64,000 bases of DNA from Arthrobacter oryzae (GCF_030718995.1 NZ_CP132204.1:930001-994000); one strand, 5' to 3'; counted from the stretch's first letter, positions 1 to 9,037 are shown. A program made the numbers and translations. Notes: generated by a model from the letters alone, not told the origin.

Positions 1-112
1 AATCGAGTTGGCGCTGGACCTGGCTGTCAAGAATTTGAAGATCCTTGTCCTCAACTTTTGAAAGATCCTCCGGAAAATCATCTTCCGGGCTGAGATGCAG
101 CTTCTCTGACAT
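1..112 (-). CDS. Hypothetical protein, N-terminal fragment cut by the window edge
   Basis: The reverse strand opens with ATG at 110-112 after an AGAGG-like ribosome site and stays open to base 1, giving about 37 residues that begin MSEKLHLSPEDDF. The visible part is acidic and hydrophilic with no recognisable domain, membrane segment or signal peptide. The gene continues beyond the window. It is transcribed in the same direction as the two protease genes that lie upstream of it, but a palindromic element (253-317) separates it from them, so it probably has its own promoter. Function unknown. Confidence 0.5.
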   Translation of the reverse strand, partial: MSEKLHLSPEDDFPEDLSKVEDKDLQILDSQVQRQLD

Positions 113-252
113 GTCGCGCCTCTCTTGGCCAGGAACTGGGGTGCTGTACGGGCAGCATCCTGGCACGTCCCAGATTATCCGCGCCCGCCACCCGGCGGAA
201 GACCAGACGGAAGGCTATTGGCCTTTCCTCCGCCCCGCTGCCCTGCCGCTCC

Positions 253-317
253 GGAGTTTTTGTCCAGATAATGGCCGCTCAGGGGCATCCAGGTCCCGTT
301 ATCTGGACAAAAACTCC
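253..317. repeat. Palindromic repeat element, copy 1
   Basis: A 19-bp arm, GGAGTTTTTGTCCAGATAA at 253-271, is exactly inverted at 299-317 around a 27-base spacer. The same 19-bp right arm recurs at 39863-39881 with a 14-bp inverted partner (copy 2). The right arm reaches into the end of the CPBP protease gene and encodes its last codons and stop. It may act as a terminator hairpin, a REP-like dispersed element, or both. The arms and the second copy are seen directly; the role is inferred. Confidence 0.8.
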
Positions 318-1144
318 TTGCGCACAGCGGATCGGGACCTCACCGCGAAGTACCCGGCGACAGCCGCCGTCAGCACCGCCACTGCCGGAATGAACTGCCA
401 CCAGTCCACCGTGTCCATGCCCTGGGATGCATTCATGGACCCGTGCAGGAGCCCCAGGATCAGGATGCTCCCGCCGGTTCCGACAAAGACCATACCCAGT
501 AGGTAACGGGCCAGGAAGGCGAACCCGAAGAGGACTCCCCAGGAAAGGGCCACGTCCGTCCAGGGCGTGGCCGTGAACCCGCGTTCGGCAAAGGCCTGGG
601 GCAGATGGATCAGCGCGAACGGAACGGCCGTCAGGACTGAGCCCGCGAGCACGCCCTTACGGTCCATCAGCCGCCGCTGGACCACTCCCGCCCAGGCCAG
701 CTCCTCCCAGACGTTGCCCAGCAGGGCACCGACGACAACAGCTTTCAGCAGGTATACCCCTGCGGTGGCCGCCCACCCGCTGGCCGGCTCTCGGAGCGTG
801 CCGGTCACGACGGCGGTCAGCAGGGTCAGGAGCGGCAGCGCCAGCAGCGCCATGGCGTACCAGCCGGCGCCCACCCGCCAGCGGACCACGCCGCTGAACA
901 GCCGCCGGACGCCGGCACGGCCTTCAGCCGCTGCCGTCACGAGGACCGCGGCCCCCAGCAGGACCAGGAGTTCCACCAGGAGCCCGGGAGTGACGTCCTG
1001 CAACAAGACGATGGCAAGGCACTGGGCCAGCCAGGCCGGCGGGATGGCAAGGATCAGAAAAGCGGCAACGGGGTGCGCGGCAATCCGGTCCCTAATCCGG
1101 GCGCGGATGCCTCCGCCGGTGTTCGGAGCTGGGTCAACGCTCAT
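299..1144 (-). CDS. CPBP (CAAX/Abi-type) intramembrane metalloprotease
   Basis: Predicted 281-residue polytopic membrane protein of the CPBP (Abi/CAAX-type) glutamic intramembrane protease family. The family motifs are present: EE at residues 147-148 in NVWEELAWAG, His180 in FALIHLP, and His234 with Asn238 in LLHGSMN. The ATG at 1144 is preceded by a CGAGG ribosome site; a GTG one codon earlier is possible. A longer reading frame runs upstream but overlaps the subtilase end and lacks a start signal. The gene lies 31 bases after the subtilase on the same strand, so the two may be co-transcribed. The last residues, KEFLSR, are encoded by one arm of the palindromic repeat, suggesting that insertion of the element set the present C-terminus. 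Substrate unknown. Confidence 0.85.
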   Translation of the reverse strand: MSVDPAPNTGGGIRARIRDRIAAHPVAAFLILAIPPAWLAQCLAIVLLQDVTPGLLVELLVLLGAAVLVTAAAEGRAGVRRLFSGVVRWRVGAGWYAMALLALPLLTLLTAVVTGTLREPASGWAATAGVYLLKAVVVGALLGNVWEELAWAGVVQRRLMDRKGVLAGSVLTAVPFALIHLPQAFAERGFTATPWTDVALSWGVLFGFAFLARYLLGMVFVGTGGSILILGLLHGSMNASQGMDTVDWWQFIPAVAVLTAAVAGYFAVRSRSAVRKEFLSR

Positions 1145-1175
1145 CACGTGCCTCGGTTCAGGCGTTATGCCACCC

Positions 1176-3269
1176 TTAGGACAGCCGCCACACGTAGGCG
1201 TAGGGCTGCGGGAACTGCGTGATCCGGAATGCACGGACCGTGATCCTGGCCTGGCCCGGCGGGATGCCCGTCCAGTGGACCTGTTCAACGTTGTTCCGGT
1301 GATCGAAGCCGGCGGTGGCTCCGGAATTTCCGTGCCGCTCGCTACCGTCGGCCGCCACCACGATGAGGTCGAGGTCGTTCTGCAGCTGAGGGCCGGGCGG
1401 ATCGGACCATACAAGGGTGATCTTCAGGGTCACCCCGGCGGCGGTGGGTTCCGGGTCCCCGGCCGGACCCCGGTGCCGCCTTCCTTTGGGAGCAACCTTG
1501 GGGACCTCTTCGGGGATGTCGATAACGAAGGAGTCCTCCTCCCCCTGCTCCAGGGGGCCTCCTTCGCCCAGGCCCGCATTGCCGGGCTGCCCGGGAAGGA
1601 CCACGGACCGGGCCAGGTTGACCCTGCCCCAGCCGGAGTTCCCGTTGGGTGATTCGCCGGCTTCGCTGGGGTTGTACTGTCCCGGCAGCTCGTCGGCGCC
1701 GTTGATCAGGAGGGCTTTGACCAGGGCGGCGCTGGGTGTTCCGAGTCCGTTTTTCACCAGGGTTTCGCGCAGCACCGCGGCGCAGCCGGCAACAAGCGGG
1801 GTTGCCATCGAGGTGCCAGAGTCGAAGAAGAACAGCGGGTCGGTGGAGGTGCCGAACGTGTTGCCCATCGGGGCGTTCCGCGAGAGGGCCGATAGGATGC
1901 TGGTCCCCGGGGCCACGACGTCGGGCTTGATGCGGCCCTCCTTGGTGGGCCCGCGGCTGGAGAAGGCCACCATCCCGTCCGGGTTGTTGGCCTGTTTGTC
2001 CCGCTTGACGGGGTTCGCAGGGAAGTCCCCCGGCCAATACGTGCCGTAGGACGGCGCGAATTCCTTGCGGAGGCTCTCGCTGGCGCCCACGGTGATGCAG
2101 TTCTTGGCCGCGGACTGCGATCCGATGGAATTCGAGTCCACCGTGCCGTCGCTGTTGCCGTCCACGCCGTCGTTTCCGGCGGCAAAGCAGATGACCTGGT
2201 CCGGGTGGTTCCACACGAACTCGTCGATCTCCCGGGAACTCGCGTCATAGGGGAGGTTGAGTCCGGGCACGCCCCAGGAGTTTGTGTGGACGCGGGCGCC
2301 GTCGTCGTAGGTCTTTTGGAAGAGGTCGTTGAGGTTGACCGGAATGCCGCCCAGGCCGCCGTTGGCGTCCAGGAGGCTCTGCAGGATCAGCAGGGCCTCC
2401 GGCGCCGTGCCCTCAATGTCACCGCCCATGGTGGCCGAGTTTCCCCGGCCCAGGACGGAGCCGGCCACGTGGGTGCCGTGGCCGTGCGGATCGTCCGCCT
2501 TGTCCGGCGCCGTGCGGCCCAGCGCATAGAGCGTCTGGACCCGTCCGGTGAACGCCGGATGCGGACTGGCGGCGTCGCCGGTGTCGAATCCGGTGTCCGC
2601 CACGGCCACCACTTCGCCGTCGCCCCGGTACGTGGTCCCGTTGAGCTGCACCCCGGCATTCAGGATCTGCCGGGCAACGTTGTTGAACAGCTGGCGATCG
2701 CGCACCGGATGGATCTCGCGGATCTCGTCGATGGCGGCCAGTTCCGGGAGCTGGCCCACCGAGGTGGTGATGCGCAGCTTTCCCGGGGTCACCGCCACGG
2801 CGTCGGGCTCCACCCGGGCCGCCACGGCAACCCGGGCGATCAGGTCCGGGCTGGCCTCCACGCCAGGGTGCAGGAGCAGGTCCACCCGTTCCAGCCGGCG
2901 GTCCGGGTGCGGCTCGTGGTCCGCCAGCGACCGGACATTCGCCGCATCGGCGCTGCGCGGCAGCAGCGGCGGCGGGATTTTGAAGACACGGGAGTAGACG
3001 TCGGCCCAGCTCACGAACGGCAGGGCGCGCACCCGGTCCAGGTCTGCCGGCGGGAACGCTGCCAGGTAGGTGTTGTCCGAGACGTATTCCTGCATTTCGA
3101 CGTCGATGCCGGCAAGTTCCGCACGCTGTTCCGCCGTCAGCGGCTCCGCGGTCTGGATGAGGATGTGGTCCGATTCCGAGGCGTCCTCGGCGACCAGCCC
3201 GGCGTCACGCAGGGCACGGTTCTGTTTGATCGGATCGATGGTGATGCCGTTGATGGTGATGTCAGACAT
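1176..3269 (-). CDS. S8 family serine peptidase (subtilase, KP-43-like layout)
   Basis: Subtilisin-family endopeptidase of 697 residues. The triad is intact: Asp225 in VADTGFDTG, His264 in GHGTHVAG and Ser487 in SGTSMATPL, with oxyanion Asn366 in FAAGNDG. About 200 residues precede the catalytic domain, and residues roughly 560-697 are beta-rich with an NDLDLIV stretch, as in the C-terminal jelly-roll of KP-43/kumamolisin-type subtilases. No signal peptide or membrane segment is seen at the N-terminus (MSDITINGITIDP), so export is not explained unless an unusual route is used. The ATG is preceded by AGGGGG. The gene sits just upstream of the CPBP protease. Peptidase activity is secure from the triad; location and substrate are open. 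Confidence 0.93.
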   Translation of the reverse strand: MSDITINGITIDPIKQNRALRDAGLVAEDASESDHILIQTAEPLTAEQRAELAGIDVEMQEYVSDNTYLAAFPPADLDRVRALPFVSWADVYSRVFKIPPPLLPRSADAANVRSLADHEPHPDRRLERVDLLLHPGVEASPDLIARVAVAARVEPDAVAVTPGKLRITTSVGQLPELAAIDEIREIHPVRDRQLFNNVARQILNAGVQLNGTTYRGDGEVVAVADTGFDTGDAASPHPAFTGRVQTLYALGRTAPDKADDPHGHGTHVAGSVLGRGNSATMGGDIEGTAPEALLILQSLLDANGGLGGIPVNLNDLFQKTYDDGARVHTNSWGVPGLNLPYDASSREIDEFVWNHPDQVICFAAGNDGVDGNSDGTVDSNSIGSQSAAKNCITVGASESLRKEFAPSYGTYWPGDFPANPVKRDKQANNPDGMVAFSSRGPTKEGRIKPDVVAPGTSILSALSRNAPMGNTFGTSTDPLFFFDSGTSMATPLVAGCAAVLRETLVKNGLGTPSAALVKALLINGADELPGQYNPSEAGESPNGNSGWGRVNLARSVVLPGQPGNAGLGEGGPLEQGEEDSFVIDIPEEVPKVAPKGRRHRGPAGDPEPTAAGVTLKITLVWSDPPGPQLQNDLDLIVVAADGSERHGNSGATAGFDHRNNVEQVHWTGIPPGQARITVRAFRITQFPQPYAYVWRLS

Positions 3270-3399
3270 GAAATTGTGCCCCCTGGCGATCCGCCGGAAA
3301 CAGCCTCGGCACCCGGCGGCCGCATGCGTTCTAGAAGGAGACCTGGGTCCCCGCCGAGCGGAGGCCCCGGAAGGTGAGCGTCAGCATACGCTCGGCACC

Positions 3400-5280
3400 C
3401 TAGGCGGTCAACGGCGCGCCGGTAGCCGGCATCGGGGCGGACCCCGCAGCCGCCGCCGCCCCAGGCACAGAGTCAGTCACCTCAGCGGGCAGCGTCCCGT
3501 CGTCCTCGTACGCGCCGGCCCCGGCGAGGTCGCGGCCGGCGATGTAGCCGAAGGTGAGGGCCGGTCCCAGATTGATGCCGCCGGCGGGGTAATGGCCGCC
3601 CATCACATTGGCCTGGTCGTTGCCTGCAACGTAGAGCCCGTCAATCGGCCGGCCGTGGTTGTCCAGCACGCGTGAACGGCCGTCGGCGTCGAGCCCGGCG
3701 AAGGTGCCGAAGCTGCCGGGAACCACGCGCACCGCGTAGAAAGGTCCTTTCTCGAGCGGGCCCAGCGAGGGGTTGGGCCGGTTCGCGGCGTCGCCGCCGT
3801 ACCGGTTGAAGGCCGTCTCACCGCGGCCGAAGTCCGGGTCCACGCCGTCGCGGGCGTTGCGGTTGAACTCCTCCACGGTGGCTTTGAGGCCCGCGGGGTC
3901 GATTCCGCAGTTGGCCGCGAGCTCCTCGAGGGTCCGGCCCTTCTTCAGGTAGCCGGAACGGAGGTACGGGAACAGCGGGACCGGCAGCGGCTTGGCCATG
4001 CCCAGCGGGAACCTCCGGACGAACCTGCTGTCGGCGATCTGCCATGATTCCGCGGTGCCGCCCTCGGGGGTGGCGGCCATCAGCGCGGCAACGTAGTCGT
4101 AGTAGCCGTTGGCCTCGTTGACGAACCGCTTCCCGGAGCGCAGGACGCCGATGCTGCCCGGCTTGGCGCGGTCCATGATGTGCGGGAACGTGCCGGTGCG
4201 GCCGTCGCGGTACGGCACCAGGGAAACGGGGCACCACGCCGCGGCGGACTTCACATCGGTCTTGAACCGGGCGCCCACGGCCTGGGCCAGGCTGATGCCG
4301 TCGCCGCTGGTTTCCCGCGGCGCCAGTGTCCAGTGTTCCCGGCCCGTGGGAGTGTGCGGGAAAAGTTCCTTCCGGCGCTGGACGTCATGGGGGAAGCCTC
4401 CGGCGGCGAGAACGACGCCGCATGCTGCGTTGATCTGCAGCCCGCCTTCGGGGGACTCGACGACGGCGCCGGTCACCTTGCCGGCGTCGTCGGTAAGCAG
4501 CCTCCGGGCAGGCGTGGAAACGCGGATGTCCACACCGAGGTCGTCGGCTGACTTCATCAGGCGTCCGGTCAAGGCGGTCCCGTTGACCAGTTGCATGTTG
4601 CGGCGGTGAACCATCAGGTCCAGGAGGTGGCGGCCCAGGCGCCAGCCTGCGTGCACGATGCCTTGGGGGTTGCCCTGCGAGGCGGAGAGGAACTTGGTAA
4701 GGTCCGGTCCGGCCATGATGCCCATCCCCAGGAAGGACGTTTCGTAAAGCTGGTGGCGCATCTTGGCGCGGAGTTCCGGACGGATGCGCCGGGCATTGAT
4801 CGGCCTGGGACCCACCGAGCGGTTGCCGGTGCCTGCACCCGGTATCTTGCCGTAGATGTCGTTGATCCTGGTGCCGGGAACAAACTGGAGCGATGTCTTG
4901 TCCTGGAAGAAACCCACCATGTGCGGCACGGCCTCGAGGAAGGCGTCCACCCTGTCCGCCTGGTACTCCTCCCGCAGGGTGTGGCGCAGGTAGGTCCGGA
5001 AGGTTTCCTTGTCCTCGTTCACGCCGGCGGCACTGGCCAGCGGGTTGCCGGGCGTCCAGGCCCAGCCGCCGGACCAGGACGTGGCACCCCCGCAGACTTC
5101 GGCCTTTTCCACCACGATGACCTTGAGTCCGTGGTAGGCAGCGGTGACGGCTGCGGACAATCCGCCGGCGCCGGATCCGACCACCAGGACGTCACAGTCC
5201 AGGGTTGGAAGGCGGCGTTCCTGCCCAGCGGAGGCCGGGGCCGGTGTCGAGTCCGGCGTGGGGTCGGTGTTCGCGTTCAT
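3400..5280 (-). CDS. FAD-dependent oxidoreductase (fumarate reductase/3-ketosteroid dehydrogenase-like)
   Basis: Flavoprotein of about 626 residues with an FAD dinucleotide-binding motif VVGSGAGGLSAAV near the N-terminus and the C-terminal FAD loop (YPAGGINLGPALTFGYIAGRDLAG) typical of the FAD_binding_2 family (fumarate reductase, 3-ketosteroid-1-dehydrogenase, urocanate reductase). The ATG at 5280 follows GGAG with ideal spacing; an ATG at 5292 would add MENP. It is the last gene of a minus-strand set that includes an aldo/keto reductase, TIM-barrel protein, OYE-type reductase, Gfo/Idh/MocA dehydrogenase and MHS transporter. A related flavoprotein lies at 15263-16939. The likely role is desaturation or reduction of a C=C bond in the imported substrate; the substrate cannot be named. 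Confidence 0.88.
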   Translation of the reverse strand: MNANTDPTPDSTPAPASAGQERRLPTLDCDVLVVGSGAGGLSAAVTAAYHGLKVIVVEKAEVCGGATSWSGGWAWTPGNPLASAAGVNEDKETFRTYLRHTLREEYQADRVDAFLEAVPHMVGFFQDKTSLQFVPGTRINDIYGKIPGAGTGNRSVGPRPINARRIRPELRAKMRHQLYETSFLGMGIMAGPDLTKFLSASQGNPQGIVHAGWRLGRHLLDLMVHRRNMQLVNGTALTGRLMKSADDLGVDIRVSTPARRLLTDDAGKVTGAVVESPEGGLQINAACGVVLAAGGFPHDVQRRKELFPHTPTGREHWTLAPRETSGDGISLAQAVGARFKTDVKSAAAWCPVSLVPYRDGRTGTFPHIMDRAKPGSIGVLRSGKRFVNEANGYYDYVAALMAATPEGGTAESWQIADSRFVRRFPLGMAKPLPVPLFPYLRSGYLKKGRTLEELAANCGIDPAGLKATVEEFNRNARDGVDPDFGRGETAFNRYGGDAANRPNPSLGPLEKGPFYAVRVVPGSFGTFAGLDADGRSRVLDNHGRPIDGLYVAGNDQANVMGGHYPAGGINLGPALTFGYIAGRDLAGAGAYEDDGTLPAEVTDSVPGAAAAAGSAPMPATGAPLTA

Positions 5281-5328
5281 GGGGTTCTCCATTGTGGTTC
5301 TCTCGGTGTCTCTTAGTGTCCGAAGCTC

Positions 5329-6153
5329 TTAGTGGCCGAAGGTGTCTGAATCGAGGCGCGGCGGGGCGCCGGTTTCCAAGGCGCTGATGGCCGCCAGCTG
5401 GTCCGGTGTCAGCTCGAAGCCGAAGACGTCCAGGTTCTGCCGCTGCCGGGCGTCGCTGGCGGACTTCGGCATGGCGATGCGGCCCTGCTGGACATGCCAG
5501 CGGAGCACGATCTGCCCGGGCGTTGTGCCCAGTTCGGCTGCCGGTGCGGTGATGGCCGGGCTGGCCAGGAAATCGCCGTTGCGGCCGAGCGGGCTGTACG
5601 CCCCGGTGGCGATGCCGTGCTCGCGGTGGAACGCCAGCTGGCCCGGCTGCCCGTGGGCGGGGTCCACCTGCACCTGGTTGACCGGCACGGTGAGTCCGGC
5701 GCCCAGGACCTGGCGGAGGTGGGCGGGCTTGAAGTTGGACACTCCCCAGGCGCGGATGGCGCCGTCGTTCGCCAGCTGCTGGAGGCCTTCGCAGGCTTCG
5801 ACGAACCTGCCCTGCGCCGGGTTGGGCCAGTGGACCAGGAACAGGTCCAGGTAGTCCACGCCCAGCCTGCGCGCCGAGTGTTCGAATGCGGTCCGGACGC
5901 CGTCCCGGCTGTGCCAATCCCGGTTGAACTTGGTGGTGATGAAGATGTCCTGCCGGGCGATGCCGCTGCGCCGGATGCCCTCCCCCACGGCCTCTTCATT
6001 GCCGTAGTTCTCGGCCGTATCGATGTGCCGGTAGCCGTTGGCGATGGCGCGGTTCACGGCATCCGCGGCTTCCTCTCCCGCCATCGGCCAGGTGCCCAGC
6101 CCGATCAGCGGAACGTGGACGCCGGGGGCAAGTTCCGTCGTCGTGCTTTCCAC
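5329..6153 (-). CDS. Aldo/keto reductase
   Basis: NADPH-dependent aldo/keto reductase of 274 residues, full length for the family. The catalytic tetrad is visible: Asp45 and Tyr50 in HIDTAENYGNEE, Lys75 in TTKF and His108 in LVHWP. It resembles the bacterial 2,5-diketo-D-gluconate reductase group (AKR5). The start is a GTG preceded by AGGGGCCAA. Its first 49 bases overlap the end of the TIM-barrel gene upstream, showing tight translational coupling within the cluster. It would reduce a ketone or aldehyde intermediate of the cluster's unknown pathway. Confidence 0.92.
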   Translation of the reverse strand: MESTTTELAPGVHVPLIGLGTWPMAGEEAADAVNRAIANGYRHIDTAENYGNEEAVGEGIRRSGIARQDIFITTKFNRDWHSRDGVRTAFEHSARRLGVDYLDLFLVHWPNPAQGRFVEACEGLQQLANDGAIRAWGVSNFKPAHLRQVLGAGLTVPVNQVQVDPAHGQPGQLAFHREHGIATGAYSPLGRNGDFLASPAITAPAAELGTTPGQIVLRWHVQQGRIAMPKSASDARQRQNLDVFGFELTPDQLAAISALETGAPPRLDSDTFGH

Positions 6154-6986
6154 TTGGCCCCTGCTTTCTGGAGGTTCTCCGCTGCCGCCAGGACGGCGTC
6201 GGCGGCGGCCCTAAGGGTGCGGGCCCAGCCCGGCCCGCCGAGCTGGGCAACGCGCCGGTCCGACGGCGTTTCCACGCTGACGGGCGTCGTGGCGGGGAAG
6301 GCGGCCACCAGCGCTGCGAGATCGAATCCGCCTTCGCCGGGGACGCCGCGCTCGGAGCGGGACTCAGTCACCAGGTCCTCACGGCTGGCGGGCCGCTGCG
6401 TTGGGCCGTCGCACAGCTGCAGCAGCGGGACGAGGTCCGCGCCGGCTGCGAGTTGCTCGAACGTTCCGCCGAAGCGGTTGAAGTGCAGGGCGTCCACCAC
6501 GACCTTGCAGCCGGCGGCCCGGGCCAGGTCCACCGCGGCGGGGATGGAATGCACCGCCTGGTAGGAGATCGGTTCCAGCGTGGGCACGATGCCGAAGCCC
6601 CGGCCATCGGCTGTCATCCGGGCCAGGGTGTCCCCCAGCCGGGCGGTGTCCGGATCGGCGCCGGCCACGGTCAGCGAGCCGGCGCCCAGCGCCTGACCGG
6701 CTTCCATCATCCGCAGCCAGGCCTCGCGCTGATCACTGCCGTCCAGCAGCAGGAACTCGATGTCCTTCACGGCCACCCCGGTGTCCCGCATCCGGGCCAG
6801 GGTTTCCTTCAGCATGGGCGAGCCGGGCTGCAGGTCGTAGGCGCGTTCGGTGGCGGTGACCGGCCGGACGCGGGCGCCGATGAAGTCGAAGCCCGCCTCG
6901 GCTGCGATGGCCACGAGGTCCGGGGGTGCGGTTCCCACGAGGGACAGCTGGGCCAGGCCCACCTGGCGGCGTGACGGGATGGTCAT
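6105..6986 (-). CDS. Sugar phosphate isomerase/epimerase-like TIM-barrel protein
   Basis: A 293-residue protein of the xylose-isomerase-like TIM-barrel superfamily (AP_endonuc_2), judged from the opening strand VGLAQLSLVG, AIAAEAGFDFIGAR, the LTVAG and VVVDALHFNRFGG segments and the acidic/His residues near strand ends (TLEPI, LQLCDG, SVETPS). Members include sugar isomerases, epimerases and 3-dehydroshikimate dehydratases, so the exact reaction is not decided. The ATG at 6986 overlaps the preceding OYE-type gene by four bases (ATGA). Its 3' end overlaps the aldo/keto reductase by 49 bases. In context it probably isomerises or dehydrates a polyhydroxy intermediate. Confidence 0.85.
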   Translation of the reverse strand: MTIPSRRQVGLAQLSLVGTAPPDLVAIAAEAGFDFIGARVRPVTATERAYDLQPGSPMLKETLARMRDTGVAVKDIEFLLLDGSDQREAWLRMMEAGQALGAGSLTVAGADPDTARLGDTLARMTADGRGFGIVPTLEPISYQAVHSIPAAVDLARAAGCKVVVDALHFNRFGGTFEQLAAGADLVPLLQLCDGPTQRPASREDLVTESRSERGVPGEGGFDLAALVAAFPATTPVSVETPSDRRVAQLGGPGWARTLRAAADAVLAAAENLQKAGAKWKARRRNLPPASTFR

Positions 6987-9028
6987 GATGCTGCTCCGTT
7001 CAGGCTCAGTTCGCTCATGGCAGAGGAGTCCGCGGCCAGTGCGGCCGCCACGCGCTGGGCGGCGTCGTACCCGCTCTTCACGGCGTTGGAGGCGATGGCC
7101 GGGGTCTGGTCCACCACCGAGCCGGCAAGGGTCACGGGAACCCCGGCCACGAAGCTGAGCGCCGCGTCGCGTTCCCTGGCCGGCACGGAGCCGTCCAGCG
7201 GGGCCACCGAGCGGGAGACCAGCAGCGGCCCTGGAGCGTCCAGCCACTCGCCGCTGCCCAGCCGCACCCGGGTGCCGTCGTATTCCTCGATGGTGGCGCC
7301 CAGCCGGATCCGGACCCGCGGATTCTGCTCCAGCCTGGGCACGGCCAGGATCTTGGCGCGGCGGCCGGATTCCGGCGCGATGACCTCCTGCGGCCCCACC
7401 AGCAGCACGGCGGTGCCGCGGTCCGCCAGGGTGTCCGCCACGCTCATGGCCACCGAGTCGGCGCCCCAGATGGTCACGGCCGCGGGGACTTCGCCATCGG
7501 AAGCACCGCTGTCCAGAACGCCGGGACGGGTGGCGAGCCACTCACGCACGTCCTGGACGTTCGGGGAGTCCGCGCCGGGGAACCCGGCGTCCGGGCGTAA
7601 ACCGCCCGTGGCCAGCACGACGGCGTCGGCACCGGTTCTGCGGGCCAGTGCGGCGACGTCGCTGGTATCCACGCGTGTTCCAAGCCGGATGTCGATGCCG
7701 AGCCGGGTGTTCTCCGCCGCGGACCATTCGGCGAAGCGGTGGAAGTCCGGGGTGGACTTCATCCGTTCCGCCAGGGCGAACTGCCCGCCGGGGCGGGCGC
7801 CGTCGTCGAGCACGGTCACCTGCGCACCGGCTTCGGCGAGTTCACGGGCGGCGGTGAGGCCTGCTGGGCCGGCGCCCACCACCACAACGCGGGAGCCCTC
7901 CCGGACGGCGGGCGTGGGCACAGGGACGCGGGAGCGTCCCACGGCCGGGTTTACCGTGCAGGTCACCTGGCCGAGGCCCAGGTTGTCGATGCAGACGTTG
8001 CAAGCGATGCACGGGCGGTACCGCCCGCCGTGCAGGACGCCGCCCACAAAGGCAGGGTCGGCATGGATGGCGCGGGCCAGGCTGACAAAGTCGCAGGTGC
8101 CTTCGTCGAGGACCTCTTCGATGATGGCCGCGGAGTTCAGCCGGCCGGCCATGCCCAGCGGAAGGCCGAACCGGCGGTAGGCCCTGGCGTACTCGGACAG
8201 GACGCCGGGCTTCCATTCTCCGGACTGGACAATCCATTCGCCGGCCTCGTAGCTGCCGGCGGAGATGTCCAGGAAGTCGAGTTTCTCAAGGTGTGCCTTG
8301 CCGATGATGGCCAGCTGCTGCTCTGCCGTGATGCCGTCCGCCGGGCCCTCCACCACGGAGACGCGCATGCCGATGATGGCATCTGGCGCGGCCTGCCGGA
8401 CTTCGTCGATCACCAGGTTCATGAAGCGTTCGGGGGCGGCGAATTCGTCAGTGCGGTGGTTGGAGATGGGGGACATGAACTGGTGGATCAGGTAGCCGTG
8501 GGCGCCGTGGATGTTGATGACGTCGAAGCCCGCGTCCACCGCACGGCGGGCGGCCTGGCCGTACGCTTCCGCGAGGTCGTGGCATCCCCCGACGGTGAGT
8601 TCCCGCGGCACCTCGCCCCCAGCCACCGCACACGGGACCGGCGACGGCGCCAGGTTCTTGCGGCCGGACACTGCTGCCTGCGCGGTGCGGCCGCCGTGGT
8701 TAAGTTCGACGGCGGCGAGCGCACCTTCGGCGTGCAGGGCATCCGTGAGTTTGCGCAGGCCCGGGACCGTGGCGTCGCTGTGCAGGCCCAGCTGGTGGGT
8801 GCGGCCCTTGCCGTCGGCGCGGACATAGGTGGCTTCGGTGGTTACCAGCGCCAGTCCGGCCTTGGCCCGGGTGACCAGGTAGTCGATGTATTGCTCGGTG
8901 ATGCGGCCGTCCGTGGTGCCGTAGTTGCGTTCCATCGGGGCGGAGGCGAGGCGGTTGCGGAGTGTCCGCGGGGTGCGGCCGTTGCGGCCGAGGGTCAGCG
9001 GCAGGGCCGCGTGGCTTTCGGTGGTCAT
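6983..9028 (-). CDS. Fe-S/FMN/FAD oxidoreductase of the old yellow enzyme family (TMADH/2,4-dienoyl-CoA reductase-like)
   Basis: A 681-residue three-part redox enzyme. Residues about 10-330 form the FMN-binding old-yellow-enzyme barrel (INIHGAHGYLIHQFMSP, FVSLARAIHADP). Cys340, 343, 346 and 357 (CIACNVC then TC) would hold a [4Fe-4S] cluster. From about residue 380 there is an FAD/NAD(P) domain with VVVGAGPAGLTAARELAEAG. The cysteine spacing C-x2-C-x2-C-x10-C is closer to trimethylamine dehydrogenase than to E. coli 2,4-dienoyl-CoA reductase. ATG with a GGGAAG ribosome site; the stop overlaps the next start. It is likely to reduce or oxidise an unsaturated or amine intermediate. Substrate unknown. 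Confidence 0.9.
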   Translation of the reverse strand: MTTESHAALPLTLGRNGRTPRTLRNRLASAPMERNYGTTDGRITEQYIDYLVTRAKAGLALVTTEATYVRADGKGRTHQLGLHSDATVPGLRKLTDALHAEGALAAVELNHGGRTAQAAVSGRKNLAPSPVPCAVAGGEVPRELTVGGCHDLAEAYGQAARRAVDAGFDVINIHGAHGYLIHQFMSPISNHRTDEFAAPERFMNLVIDEVRQAAPDAIIGMRVSVVEGPADGITAEQQLAIIGKAHLEKLDFLDISAGSYEAGEWIVQSGEWKPGVLSEYARAYRRFGLPLGMAGRLNSAAIIEEVLDEGTCDFVSLARAIHADPAFVGGVLHGGRYRPCIACNVCIDNLGLGQVTCTVNPAVGRSRVPVPTPAVREGSRVVVVGAGPAGLTAARELAEAGAQVTVLDDGARPGGQFALAERMKSTPDFHRFAEWSAAENTRLGIDIRLGTRVDTSDVAALARRTGADAVVLATGGLRPDAGFPGADSPNVQDVREWLATRPGVLDSGASDGEVPAAVTIWGADSVAMSVADTLADRGTAVLLVGPQEVIAPESGRRAKILAVPRLEQNPRVRIRLGATIEEYDGTRVRLGSGEWLDAPGPLLVSRSVAPLDGSVPARERDAALSFVAGVPVTLAGSVVDQTPAIASNAVKSGYDAAQRVAAALAADSSAMSELSLNGAAS

Positions 9029-9037
9029 TCGTCTTCC

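Noticed and set aside
45-506. A 153-residue plus-strand frame at the left edge
   Set aside because: It crosses a palindromic repeat and opposes both the partial gene and the CPBP gene end; no ribosome site or domain.
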